Positions 55,467-64,000 of a DNA stretch of 64,000 bases are shown here, in pieces. The position numbers and the translations under genes were made by a program. Under the pieces are notes generated by a model, which searched no databases, was not told the origin of the DNA, and saw nothing but the letters and a program-made list of their open reading frames with translations. The DNA is from Chitinophaga sp. SYP-B3965. Lineage in GTDB: Bacteria > Bacteroidota > Bacteroidia > Chitinophagales > Chitinophagaceae. Location of the stretch: contig NZ_WJFD01000001.1 in the NCBI RefSeq assembly GCF_009647655.1, positions 744,001 to 808,000 of the forward strand, read 5' to 3'. Within the stretch, counting starts at the first letter, position 1, and every line of letters begins with the position of its first letter.

Positions 55467-55877
55467 ATGAATAAAACAACCCGAATGAACTATATCGATA
55501 CCATTGAAGATTTTGCAACCAGGCTCAACTGCCGGATCGTTTACAAAAACGAGCAGAACGGCATTCTGAAGATCGATAATCAGCCTGATGGTATTAATAA
55601 TCTGATCATCGGCATTGCTCCGCCTATCTTAATTATGGAGCAGTTCCTTTTTTCGTTCCGCGATGATCATGCGGAAATGTTTAAAAAGCTGCTGCAGAAG
55701 AACAGGGATACCATACACGGTGCCTTTGTAATTAATGAAGAAGGTAATAAAGTGTTGTTCCGCTACACCATGCAGCTGGGGAATATCGACTTTAATGAAT
55801 TTGAAGGCGCGATCAACTCGCTCGGCCTGTTGCTGAGCGAATATTCGCAACAGATCATCGATTTTTCAAAATTATAG
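55467..55877 (+). CDS. YbjN-like / Tir-chaperone-fold protein
   Basis: A 136-residue protein. The frame opens earlier (GTG at 55437), but the promoter lies at 55428-55458, so translation starts at ATG 55467 (behind GAGGAA) or, if the transcript begins at 55465, ATG 55485 (130 residues, MNYIDTIEDF). The fold pattern (alternating strands and helices, ending EGAINSLGLLLSEYSQQIIDF) resembles the YbjN/type-III-chaperone-like family. It precedes pspA by 22 bases and is probably an adaptor in this operon. The role is inferred from context only. Confidence 0.7.
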   Translation: MNKTTRMNYIDTIEDFATRLNCRIVYKNEQNGILKIDNQPDGINNLIIGIAPPILIMEQFLFSFRDDHAEMFKKLLQKNRDTIHGAFVINEEGNKVLFRYTMQLGNIDFNEFEGAINSLGLLLSEYSQQIIDFSKL

Positions 55878-55899
55878 GGATATAAAAAAACATTAAGCC

Positions 55900-56610
55900 A
55901 TGAACATTTTCAAACGACTTTTCAGAATAGGCCAGGCGGAAATACATGCCGCTGTAGAAAAAATGGAAGATCCTGTTAAAATGACGGAGCAGGGGCTGCG
56001 TGAATTGCGGCAGGACCTGGTGGATGCAACGGAAGCCTACGCGAAAGTGAAGGCCCTGGCTATCCGCACGGAAAATGAACAGGCCGGTTGCCAGAAAGAA
56101 TCGCTTAATTATGGAGAAAAAGCTATTTTGATCATGCAAAAAGCCCAGGCAGGACAAGTTGACCTGGTAAAAGCAGAAGAATTAGCCCGGGAAGCGCTTT
56201 CTTTACGTCGCAAATTTTATGCGGAATCCGAAGAGCTGAGCACACAGGTAGTGGCTTTACAGCAATCTTCCGCTGAGATGCTTCGAAACACCGAGATCCT
56301 CAGGGATAACATGGATAAGTGGGAAAAGGAACTGAGAACGCTGAAGGCCAGAGCCAAAGTAAGCAAAGCTACCGAGCAGGTGAACAAACAACTCGCCCAG
56401 CTGGATACTAACGGAACCATTGCCATGCTGGAGCGGATGAAAGCCAAGGTGGAGGATCAGGAAGCCCTGGCCAAAGCCTACGGTGAAATTGCCCGCGACA
56501 GAAACACATTGAAAGATGAATTGAATACAATTTTAAAAGACGACTCTTTATCTATCGAAAAAGACTTGAAGGCGATCAAGGAAAAACTGGGTATCGCCGA
56601 TAATTCCTGA
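55900..56610 (+). CDS. pspA: PspA/IM30 (Vipp1) family protein
   Basis: A 236-residue ESCRT-III-like membrane-remodelling protein. The short N-terminal amphipathic helix MNIFKRLFRIGQAE precedes a long coiled coil (residues 25-200, with EAYAKVKALAIRTENEQAG and ALSLRRKFYAESEELSTQVVAL). The C-terminal part is shorter than in Vipp1. The family coats and stabilises damaged inner membranes. It lies between the YbjN-like gene and the YqiJ-like gene (six bases). Confidence 0.92.
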   Translation: MNIFKRLFRIGQAEIHAAVEKMEDPVKMTEQGLRELRQDLVDATEAYAKVKALAIRTENEQAGCQKESLNYGEKAILIMQKAQAGQVDLVKAEELAREALSLRRKFYAESEELSTQVVALQQSSAEMLRNTEILRDNMDKWEKELRTLKARAKVSKATEQVNKQLAQLDTNGTIAMLERMKAKVEDQEALAKAYGEIARDRNTLKDELNTILKDDSLSIEKDLKAIKEKLGIADNS

Positions 56611-56616
56611 TGATCT

Positions 56617-57282
56617 ATGGCTAATATAGTTGACCTGTTATTTAATCCGCTCAGTAACGCCATCATGACTGTAACCACAGGCGTTACCGTTATATACTGG
56701 ATCTTTAACCTCATTTTCGGCAGTGTGCTGGGCGATGGAGATCTGGATGCAGACGGCATTGATGCAGATGTAGATGCGGATGCCGATGCAGACCTTGATG
56801 GTGACAGCTCCACCTGGGATAAGCTGTTGGCCTTTGTGAACGTAGGCAAGGTGCCCTTCATGATCGTTTTATCTGTTTTTAAACTAATTGCCTGGATTTT
56901 TACGCTGGCCTCGTCCATTGTATTTAACCTTGTTACCTGGGGCTGGATGTCCGTTTTTATCCTGTTTCCTGTTATTTTCGTAGCTTTCATCGTTACCCGC
57001 TTCGCTACCAAACCACTCGTTAAATTATATCACGCCATGGGCTATAACGGAGAAGAGGCGTACGACCTGCTGGGCCGCTCCGCCCGCATGCTGTCCACCA
57101 TTTCCGGCGATACCATTGGGGCCGCGGAACTGAAGGTGCAGGGAGATGTAGCGCGTATAAACGTAAAAAGCAAAACCGGTGAAACCATCCGCTTCGATGC
57201 AGATGTGATGATCATGGATGAATCGCCGGATAAAAAATATTATATCGTAGTGCCGGAAGTTAACCTGGCAAATATTGTGTAG
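56617..57282 (+). CDS. YqiJ/NfeD-like membrane protein with Asp-rich linker
   Basis: A 221-residue protein. Span 1 at about 15-38, then an Asp-rich low-complexity loop (about 39-62, repeats of D-A-D), span 2 at about 75-97, span 3 at about 104-128, and a C-terminal beta-rich OB-fold domain (about 145-221) typical of NfeD/YqiJ. Such proteins are partners of flotillins, often encoded next to them, as here. The Asp-rich loop could bind cations. The antisense frame is long because of the same composition. Confidence 0.82.
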   Translation: MANIVDLLFNPLSNAIMTVTTGVTVIYWIFNLIFGSVLGDGDLDADGIDADVDADADADLDGDSSTWDKLLAFVNVGKVPFMIVLSVFKLIAWIFTLASSIVFNLVTWGWMSVFILFPVIFVAFIVTRFATKPLVKLYHAMGYNGEEAYDLLGRSARMLSTISGDTIGAAELKVQGDVARINVKSKTGETIRFDADVMIMDESPDKKYYIVVPEVNLANIV

Positions 57283-57345
57283 GCATACTTCTCTTACCTG
57301 AATGAAAAATACATCTATCTTATCATTAAAATCAAATTCAAGACT

Positions 57346-59373
57346 ATGGGAGCTTTAGGAGGAATCACCTTGCTGTTCGTTGGCGGTGTAGTTTTTCTGT
57401 TGTTCATTATTCTGTATGCCTTCGCTGCATGGTACCGGAAAATACCTCAGGGCAAAGCTATTGTGCGCACCGGTGTGGGGGGCGGAAAAGTTGCCTTCAA
57501 CAGAGGTATGTATGTGATCCCCATCTTGCACAAAATGGAAATCATGGATATTTCCGTAAAGAAACTGCAGATCGACCGGATGGAATACGAGGGTTTGATC
57601 TGTAAAGACAATATCCGTGCAGATATCAAAGTAGCGTTGTTTGTGCGGGTGAACAAAAATGTGGACGATGTACTGAATGTGGCACAGATCATTGGCACGG
57701 AAAGAGCCAGTGATGTAGACACACTGCGCAACCTTTTTGAGGCCAAGTTCTCTGAAGCACTGAAAACCGTTGGTAAGAAATTTGATTTCATTGAACTGTA
57801 CGAAGCCCGCCGCGAATTCAGAACAGAGATCCTCAACATCATCGGCACCGATCTGAACGGTTATATCCTCGATGACTGTGCTATCGATTACCTGGAGCAA
57901 ACGGAAATGAAATTCCTGAGCCCGCAGAACATCCTCGATTCGCAGGGTATCAAAAAGATCACTGAACTCACAGCAGAACAAAATATCAAAGCCAACCTGA
58001 TCAAACGGGAGGAAGAAAAAGTGATCAAGAAGCAAAACGTGGAAGCGCGGGAAGCTATTCTTGAGCTGGACCGTCAAATGGCAGAGAAAGAAGAGAAGCA
58101 GAAAAGAGAGATCGACAATATCCGTTCCCGCGAAAATGCGGAGATCATAAAGGTGCGCGAAGAGGAACGCCTCAGATCCCAGTCTGTTCGTATTAAAACA
58201 GATGAATCGCTGGCAGTACAGGAAGAAAACAAACTTCGCCAGATCATCATTGCGGAGAAAAATAAACAACGTACCGATGCGGTGGAAACAGAAAGAGTGG
58301 AGAAAGACCGCGCCCTGGAAGCCACCGAACGTGAAAAAATTGTAACACTGGCGCAGATCGAAAAGGAGAAGACCCTGGAAGTAGAACGTAAAAATATCCA
58401 GGATGTGATCCGCGATCGCGTACGCCTGGAGAAAGGTGTGGTAGAAGAGCAACAGGGCGTAAAAGACCTGGAAGCCTTCCGTGGCGTTGAACGTGCAAAA
58501 ACAGTAGGTATCACCCAGGCTACCCAGCAGGCAGAAGAAAAACTGATCTACACCGTGAAAGCCGCCGAAGCTGAAAAGAAAGCAGCAGAAGAAAATGCCA
58601 AACAATTGGTGATAGAGGCAGACGCGAAGAAAGAAGCGGCCATCAGGGAAGCGGAATCCCGCAAAGTACTGGCAGAAGCGCAGGCGAGGGAAGGAGCTGC
58701 CGTAGGTTTGTCTGAAGCGGAAGTAATGATTGCGAAAGCAGAAGCTGCGGAAAGACAAGGTATCGTGGATGCCGGCATAATTGAGAAACTGGCAGAAGCG
58801 AGAAGGAAAGAAGGTCTTTCTGAGGCTGAAGTAACCAAAGAAAAAGCTTTTGCGGAAGCTGCTGGTATACAGGAAAAAGCAGAAGCCATGAAGAAGCTGG
58901 ACGCGGTAGGCAAGGACCACGAAGAGTTCAAATTGCTGCTCATCAAGGAAAAAGACATCGCGCTGGCGCAGATCAATATCCAGAAAGATATTGCAAATGC
59001 TCAGGCCGCTGTACTGGGCGATGCGCTCAGATCTGCGAGAATTGATATCGTAGGTGGTGAAACCATGTTCTTCCAGAACATCATCAACCAGGTATCTAAT
59101 GCCAAAGGGTTCGACCGCCTGATCAACGAAAGTGAGCATGCTACGCATCTCAAAACGGCCATCCTCGGCGATGGCGCCAATGGTGGTGATCTGCTGGCAC
59201 GCGTCCGGGATTTTGCGGATAAATACAACATTTCATCCAACGATATCAAAAACCTGACAATCTCCAGCCTGCTGCTGAAAATGCAGCAGAACAGCTCCGA
59301 AAGCGACCGCTCTTCGTTGCTGAACCTGGCAGCACTGGCCAACAGCCTGGGTATATCTAACAAGAAGTTGTAA
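57346..59373 (+). CDS. flotillin-like SPFH/YqiK-family protein
   Basis: A 675-residue protein. One N-terminal span (about 5-27), SPFH/band-7 domain (about 30-215), a very long Glu/Lys/Ala-rich coiled coil (about 215-560), and a C-terminal flotillin region with a hydrophobic end (NLAALANSLGISNKKL). YqiK-type flotillins scaffold ordered membrane patches. With PspA, YqiJ-like and the AAA protein it forms a stress or membrane-repair operon. The start follows a 63-base gap. Confidence 0.92.
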   Translation: MGALGGITLLFVGGVVFLLFIILYAFAAWYRKIPQGKAIVRTGVGGGKVAFNRGMYVIPILHKMEIMDISVKKLQIDRMEYEGLICKDNIRADIKVALFVRVNKNVDDVLNVAQIIGTERASDVDTLRNLFEAKFSEALKTVGKKFDFIELYEARREFRTEILNIIGTDLNGYILDDCAIDYLEQTEMKFLSPQNILDSQGIKKITELTAEQNIKANLIKREEEKVIKKQNVEAREAILELDRQMAEKEEKQKREIDNIRSRENAEIIKVREEERLRSQSVRIKTDESLAVQEENKLRQIIIAEKNKQRTDAVETERVEKDRALEATEREKIVTLAQIEKEKTLEVERKNIQDVIRDRVRLEKGVVEEQQGVKDLEAFRGVERAKTVGITQATQQAEEKLIYTVKAAEAEKKAAEENAKQLVIEADAKKEAAIREAESRKVLAEAQAREGAAVGLSEAEVMIAKAEAAERQGIVDAGIIEKLAEARRKEGLSEAEVTKEKAFAEAAGIQEKAEAMKKLDAVGKDHEEFKLLLIKEKDIALAQINIQKDIANAQAAVLGDALRSARIDIVGGETMFFQNIINQVSNAKGFDRLINESEHATHLKTAILGDGANGGDLLARVRDFADKYNISSNDIKNLTISSLLLKMQQNSSESDRSSLLNLAALANSLGISNKKL

Positions 59374-59391
59374 CAATGTTTAAGAGATCGC

Positions 59392-62300
59392 ATGGCAGGT
59401 ACTGAAAACAACACAACAGCCATACTGGATGCAGGTACATATGAGATCATCCGGAACCGTTTAAATGAGCAGCGGCAAGACCTGGTGCAGCGTTTGGCAA
59501 AACTGAACGTTGCCCGTAAGGAAATATTCAATTCCAAAGGCTTCCAGCTCATCGCCAACCAGCGCATCACCACGGAAAATAACGGTGTGGCGCGCGGCAT
59601 CATGGCACTCGGTAACCTCACCATATTTGCCTATAACGTTCATTTTGGTTTAAGAGAAGATATCAAACTGAGCGATGTGTTCAGCATCTATAAGTTCAGT
59701 GGTAGCCACTTTGAGCCGCAGCCGCTTATACTGATAGAAGATGCAGGCTTCATCACAGATTTTACCAATCTGTACAAATACTACCGCGATTCCATCTTCG
59801 CCCGGTTCGTGCGCACGGAAAATTATCTCTACATGATCTTCCAGACGAGCAAGAACCTGGATGACAGAAAAGCATTCAAATGGCTGATAAAAGAACATCA
59901 GTTGTTGTATGTGGACGACCGCAGTATTCATGAAGTAAGAACAGCGCCGCAGCACGATTTTGAATGGATCCAGACGGATCTGAGCAATCGCCGCCTCGGC
60001 AGGCATCCGCACATTTCAGTGCTGGACAAGGTTTTTATTGAAGCCCTCTACGGCGATATCACCTTCAAAATTGAAAACAACACAGACACGGGAAAAGGTA
60101 TTTTCTCCGAACCCGTGCTGAACAGTGATCAGCAACTCGATGATGCGCAATATCACTATGCCGATCTGGGCAACCTGATCGCCATTAAAATAAAGCCTTA
60201 CCAGGAAAATTTTCGCGCGTATATTTTCAATGTACGTACCAAACAGGTAGTACCCATCCCCGCACTGGTAGATGCAGGCGTATTATTGCCGGACAACCAG
60301 GGCGTGATCTTCTCCAACGGATATTATCTCCAGAACGGAGAATACAAAATATTCGAATCGGATATTGCCGGACTGGAATTTGTCCGCAGCATTGCGTCAC
60401 CCAACGGAGAAGATTTTCTGTACATTTTCTACCAGAAAACCACCAATACCTATCTGCTGATGTCGTACAACATGATTGCACAGCAGGTGGAAACGCCTAT
60501 CATCTGTAACGGCTTCACCGTGTTCAACGATGGTACGCTGGTGTATTTCCGGTCGGAAAACGAAGCGGTAAGGCACCACCAGGTACAGATCTGGCAAACG
60601 CCCTATACAGCCGTTCTCCAGGAAAATACTGCCATGAGTGGCAATGTGCTCTACAAGATCGGGAACAAGGATATTGTAAGTGCCATGAGCGAAAGCCAGG
60701 AGGTGATCCTGCTGTTGCAGAAGGAGGATAGTTACGAAGATCTGTATGAAGATATTTACAAAAGAGCCAATGACCTGCTGGATGCCTACTTCTGGATAAA
60801 GGATGAAGCCACCTTCAATATGGCCGCTCCTTTGGCCAGTATCCGCGAAATTGCGGATACTGCCATCGACGAATTTGCGAAGGTGCAGGCACAGCGCCAG
60901 CATGCCCGTGAGGCATTGCAGGCGGTGGAAAAGCGGGTGGAACAGCTGGTGATCGACATTAAGAATGTAACGGTTACCTCCCTGGATCAGTTGGTGGAAC
61001 TGCTGGCTGCCATCCGCAGCATGCAGGGCGCCGTGATCGATCTGCTCAATATCCGCTACATCAATGTGGATGCTGTAAATGCACTGAAGGAAACGCTGCA
61101 GCAATACAACAGCTCACTATCGCAGGACACCATTCAATTCCTGCTGAAAGAAGAAGCGCTGGCGCCTTATGAGGCCAAAGTAGCTGCACAGAAGCAGGTG
61201 GTGGCCGGCGTGACCAAAGTGGTGGATGCCATACCGGTAGACAATGCGGTAAAAAACATTGCAGCCGGGCTCGAAATGTTGATCGACATTCTCAACAGCC
61301 TCAAAATTGGCGATACCACCCAAACCACCCGGATCGTAGAAAAAATTTCGCTGATCTTCGCTTCACTGAACGAAGTAAAAGCGGACCTGGTACGGGTAAC
61401 CACGGCGTTGCGTACTAAAGAGTCCACCGGGGAATTCTATGCGTTGTTAACCCTGCTGGATCAAAGCACCGTCAATTTCCTCGATCTCTCCGCCTCTCCG
61501 GAAAAGTGCGAAGATTATTTTACAAAGATCAGCGTACAGATCGAAGAGCTGGAAAGCAAATTCTCCGATTTCGAAGAGTTTGTGAACAAGATCGCTGATA
61601 AGCGGGATGAAGTGATCAAAGCCTTCAACGGCAAGAAGGAAATGCTGATGGCGCAGATCAGCAAACGCGCTACCGCATTGGAACAGATCGGTGTACGGGT
61701 GTTGAAGAACATTGAGAATAAAGCACAGTCGTTCAGCGATAAAGCAAGCATTTACGCCTTCTTTTCCACGGACCTGATGATCGACAAAGTGCGTGATCTT
61801 GTGGAGGAATTGAAAGATCTGGGCGATGTGGCCAAAGCAGAAAACCTGGAAAACCTGGTGAAGGTGGCCCAGGAAAGCGCACTCCGCAACCTTCGCGACA
61901 AATCGGAATTGTTTGCCGATGGCAACAACATCATATCACTGGGTACGCATAAGTTCGTAGTGAACAAACAGGTGCTGGACCTTACAATTATCCGCCGCAA
62001 CGAACGCCTGTTCTATCACCTGATCGGTACCAGTTTTTACAAGGAAGTAACGTCCGAAATACTTTATCAGCACCGCGCCATATGGGAGCAGGAACTGATC
62101 TCCGAAAACAGTACCGTGTATCGCTCCGAATACCTGGCTTACCAGGCGTTTGCACAAAGCGATTACGAAACATACATCAACGATCGTACAGAGCGCGATT
62201 ATTCCGCCGCCTACCTTAAAGGTGTGCACAATGCAGATGCGTTGCTCATCACAAAAGGTCTTAAAACATTACAGCAGGAACTGGGCATTCTCCAATTCAA

Positions 62301-64000
62301 TCCCGCCGTACGTGTTGCAGCGCAATTGTTTTGGTTCGCGCTGGAAGATGCTGTGAAGCACAAATTACAACAGCTTATCGCGGCAGCACACACCATCCAG
62401 GAAAGCTTCCCGCAAAGCCGCCGCGTACCTTTTGTGGAAAAGGAAATTGCCGACCGGTTTAACCAGTCGTTGCCATCTCCCACACCCGTTGATGCACAGG
62501 ATGTGGCAGATTACCTGTGCAGGGAATTGGCCGTAACGCCGAACTTCACCTGCAGTCAGCAGGCCGCCCATTTAAAGAAGGAATTCAAAGAATACCTGCA
62601 GGCAAAAAAACGCACAGAAGTATTCCTGAAGGAAACGGATAATACGGAATTCAGCACCATAGAGCGTTTTTACATGATCCGCAGCTGGATGCTCGCATTT
62701 TTGCAATCTCAGCAGGAAGTGGTGGATGAGCAGTATGTGGACGAGGCCGTTTGTTTGCTCCTCTTCAGGGAGCATACCTGCAAGGAAAAAGCGGCATCAG
62801 ACAGGCTGGTGCTGGAAGGCCTCAAAGGTACCCACCCGGCTATCGGGGAAGGAGGGAAGTATGTGCTGAATTATCATCTCTTCATGCAAAAGCTGAGCTG
62901 GTATTTTGAAACAATTGTGCCGGCTTTTGCTGCGTTCAGCCAACAGAAAGAACAGCTGGTAACGCAGTACAGGCAGCAGCTGAAAGTACGGGAATTTGAA
63001 CCGAAAGTGCTGAACTCGTTTGTGCGGAACCGTTTGATCAACGAAGTATATTTCCCATTGATCGGTGCCAACCTGGCCAAACAGATCGGCGCAGCAGGCA
63101 ACGATAAACGTACCGCCAGGATGGGCATGCTGCTGCTGGTTTCACCGCCGGGATATGGTAAGACCACGCTGATGGAGTACCTCGCCAAAACAATGGGACT
63201 GCATTTTGTGAAGATCAATGGTCCTACCATCGGGCACAACATCACTTCCATTGATCCGCTGGAGGCTACTACTTCCGGTGCAAGAGAGGAGTTGAAGAAG
63301 ATCAATCTTTCCTTTGAAATGGCGGATAACGTGATGTTATACATCGATGATATTCAGCACTGCAGCCCGGAATTTTTGCAGAAGTTCATTTCCCTGGCCG
63401 ATGGGCAGCGTAAAATGGATGGCATTTTCGAAGGCGAAAGCAAAACTTACGACCTGCGTGGTAAGCGCTTTTGCGTAGTGATGGCAGGTAACCCCTACAC
63501 GGAAAGCGGTGAGCAGTTTAAAATTCCTGACATGCTGGCCAACCGCGCCGATGTGTACAACCTCGGTGATGTAATTGGCGGATCGGGTCACCTTTTCAGG
63601 CTGAGCCTGATCGAAAACAGCGTAGCAGAAAATAGCTTTGTACAACGCATTGCCAACCGCAGTTTCGATGATCTGTACAAACTGATTGAAGGCATTGAAA
63701 CCGGCAACCATCTGATGCCCGAACTGGAAGGCAACTACAGTAAACAGGAATACGATGATGCCGTGGCGGTGCTCAGAAACATTCTCCGCATCCGCGATAT
63801 TGTGATCCGCGTGAATGAGCAATACATTGCCAGTGCTGCTATGAAAGATGCATACCGTACCGAACCTGCCTTCAAATTGCAGGGTTCTTACCGGAACATG
63901 AATAAAATGGCCGGCAAAGTAGTGCCACTCATGAACGTGGAGGAAATTGATACCCTGATCCGCTCGCACTACGAAGGAGAATCACAAACGCTCACTTCCG
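59392..64000 (+). CDS. giant AAA ATPase (annotated 'DNA repair ATPase' type), partial
   Basis: ATG at 59392, 19 bases after the flotillin stop. No stop occurs before the end of the window, so at least 1536 residues are encoded. Residues 1-480 are beta-rich with propeller-like strands, 480-900 are helical with coiled coils, and a MoxR-like AAA domain starts near 1210: Walker A SPPGYGKTT (Lys1257), Walker B YIDDIQH (Asp1319-Asp1320), sensor-1 Asn1367 in MAGNP, then IPDMLANRADVYNLGD. The family name in databases implies DNA repair, but the operon with PspA, a YqiJ-like protein and flotillin points to membrane or envelope work. The C-terminus is unseen. Confidence 0.85.
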   Translation, partial: MAGTENNTTAILDAGTYEIIRNRLNEQRQDLVQRLAKLNVARKEIFNSKGFQLIANQRITTENNGVARGIMALGNLTIFAYNVHFGLREDIKLSDVFSIYKFSGSHFEPQPLILIEDAGFITDFTNLYKYYRDSIFARFVRTENYLYMIFQTSKNLDDRKAFKWLIKEHQLLYVDDRSIHEVRTAPQHDFEWIQTDLSNRRLGRHPHISVLDKVFIEALYGDITFKIENNTDTGKGIFSEPVLNSDQQLDDAQYHYADLGNLIAIKIKPYQENFRAYIFNVRTKQVVPIPALVDAGVLLPDNQGVIFSNGYYLQNGEYKIFESDIAGLEFVRSIASPNGEDFLYIFYQKTTNTYLLMSYNMIAQQVETPIICNGFTVFNDGTLVYFRSENEAVRHHQVQIWQTPYTAVLQENTAMSGNVLYKIGNKDIVSAMSESQEVILLLQKEDSYEDLYEDIYKRANDLLDAYFWIKDEATFNMAAPLASIREIADTAIDEFAKVQAQRQHAREALQAVEKRVEQLVIDIKNVTVTSLDQLVELLAAIRSMQGAVIDLLNIRYINVDAVNALKETLQQYNSSLSQDTIQFLLKEEALAPYEAKVAAQKQVVAGVTKVVDAIPVDNAVKNIAAGLEMLIDILNSLKIGDTTQTTRIVEKISLIFASLNEVKADLVRVTTALRTKESTGEFYALLTLLDQSTVNFLDLSASPEKCEDYFTKISVQIEELESKFSDFEEFVNKIADKRDEVIKAFNGKKEMLMAQISKRATALEQIGVRVLKNIENKAQSFSDKASIYAFFSTDLMIDKVRDLVEELKDLGDVAKAENLENLVKVAQESALRNLRDKSELFADGNNIISLGTHKFVVNKQVLDLTIIRRNERLFYHLIGTSFYKEVTSEILYQHRAIWEQELISENSTVYRSEYLAYQAFAQSDYETYINDRTERDYSAAYLKGVHNADALLITKGLKTLQQELGILQFNPAVRVAAQLFWFALEDAVKHKLQQLIAAAHTIQESFPQSRRVPFVEKEIADRFNQSLPSPTPVDAQDVADYLCRELAVTPNFTCSQQAAHLKKEFKEYLQAKKRTEVFLKETDNTEFSTIERFYMIRSWMLAFLQSQQEVVDEQYVDEAVCLLLFREHTCKEKAASDRLVLEGLKGTHPAIGEGGKYVLNYHLFMQKLSWYFETIVPAFAAFSQQKEQLVTQYRQQLKVREFEPKVLNSFVRNRLINEVYFPLIGANLAKQIGAAGNDKRTARMGMLLLVSPPGYGKTTLMEYLAKTMGLHFVKINGPTIGHNITSIDPLEATTSGAREELKKINLSFEMADNVMLYIDDIQHCSPEFLQKFISLADGQRKMDGIFEGESKTYDLRGKRFCVVMAGNPYTESGEQFKIPDMLANRADVYNLGDVIGGSGHLFRLSLIENSVAENSFVQRIANRSFDDLYKLIEGIETGNHLMPELEGNYSKQEYDDAVAVLRNILRIRDIVIRVNEQYIASAAMKDAYRTEPAFKLQGSYRNMNKMAGKVVPLMNVEEIDTLIRSHYEGESQTLTS

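Noticed and set aside
57355-59148. A 597-codon frame on the minus strand, opposite the flotillin gene
   Set aside because: It is antisense to a gene with clear SPFH and coiled-coil domains. The Glu/Lys/Ala codon pattern of that gene keeps the opposite frame free of stops, and the predicted product is a low-complexity Phe/Leu-rich chain.

Overview
The window is a chromosomal segment of a Bacteroidota bacterium, most likely a Chitinophagaceae member close to Chitinophaga. Pointers are promoters with the Bacteroidota -7 element TAnnTTTG, a GLPGLI-family protein beside a TonB-dependent receptor, a two-component sensor with a Reg_prop propeller, DUF4199 and DUF1835 proteins, many lipoproteins and Q-rich signal peptide ends, and moderate GC content. 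No rRNA, CRISPR array, transposase or integrase gene was found.

Layout. 0.2-5.2 kb: a secreted BNR-repeat protein, then a propeller sensor kinase with its LuxR-type response regulator. 5.4-9.7 kb: a muramic-acid salvage cluster (DeoR regulator, sodium symporter, MurQ etherase; divergent AnmK kinase). A tandem repeat patch follows. 10.3-17.2 kb: a four-gene operon of the planctomycete cytochrome type (PSCyt1/DUF1549/DUF1553, DUF1501, NHL propeller, membrane cytochrome). 17.5-17.8 kb: two tiny membrane proteins. 18.2-23.9 kb: topoisomerase IV (parE, DUF1835, cupin, parC). 24.0-29.3 kb: an ArsR regulator, then a minus-strand operon with a dihydroorotase-like pseudoenzyme, DUF4199, two glycosyltransferases and a secreted protein.

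29.4-42.8 kb reads as an accessory island at tRNA-Pro(GGG). The intact tRNA lies at the left edge, and two degraded copies of its 3' part plus terminator lie at 41.34 and 42.77 kb. Next to the tRNA is a low-GC gene pair: a TIR-domain protein and a large HTH/HNH-like/STAND NTPase/TPR protein. It is the best candidate here for an uncharacterised antiphage system. The island also holds a frameshifted thioredoxin-like gene, a SUKH protein, a lyase-like lipoprotein, an ABC-type permease, an AraC regulator and a metallopeptidase.

42.9-47.6 kb: a TetR regulator, then a unit of small secreted Cys-containing protein, GLPGLI protein and TonB-dependent receptor. 47.7-51.5 kb: a fragment of the island's lyase gene, a NamZ-type exo-muramidase, the intact twin of the frameshifted thioredoxin-like gene, and a sialidase-like lipoprotein. 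51.5-55.4 kb: FdhD with a YdeP-type molybdopterin oxidoreductase and a convergent XRE regulator. 55.5-64.0 kb: an envelope-maintenance operon (YbjN-like, PspA, YqiJ/NfeD-like, flotillin and a giant AAA ATPase that runs off the window).

Functional links. NamZ could release MurNAc from peptidoglycan; the symporter, AnmK and MurQ would import and convert muramic sugars to GlcNAc-6-phosphate. The PspA/flotillin/AAA operon is a membrane-stress module. The repeats at 5.3 and 10.1 kb and the paired thioredoxin-like genes show that this chromosome has undergone local duplication and decay.
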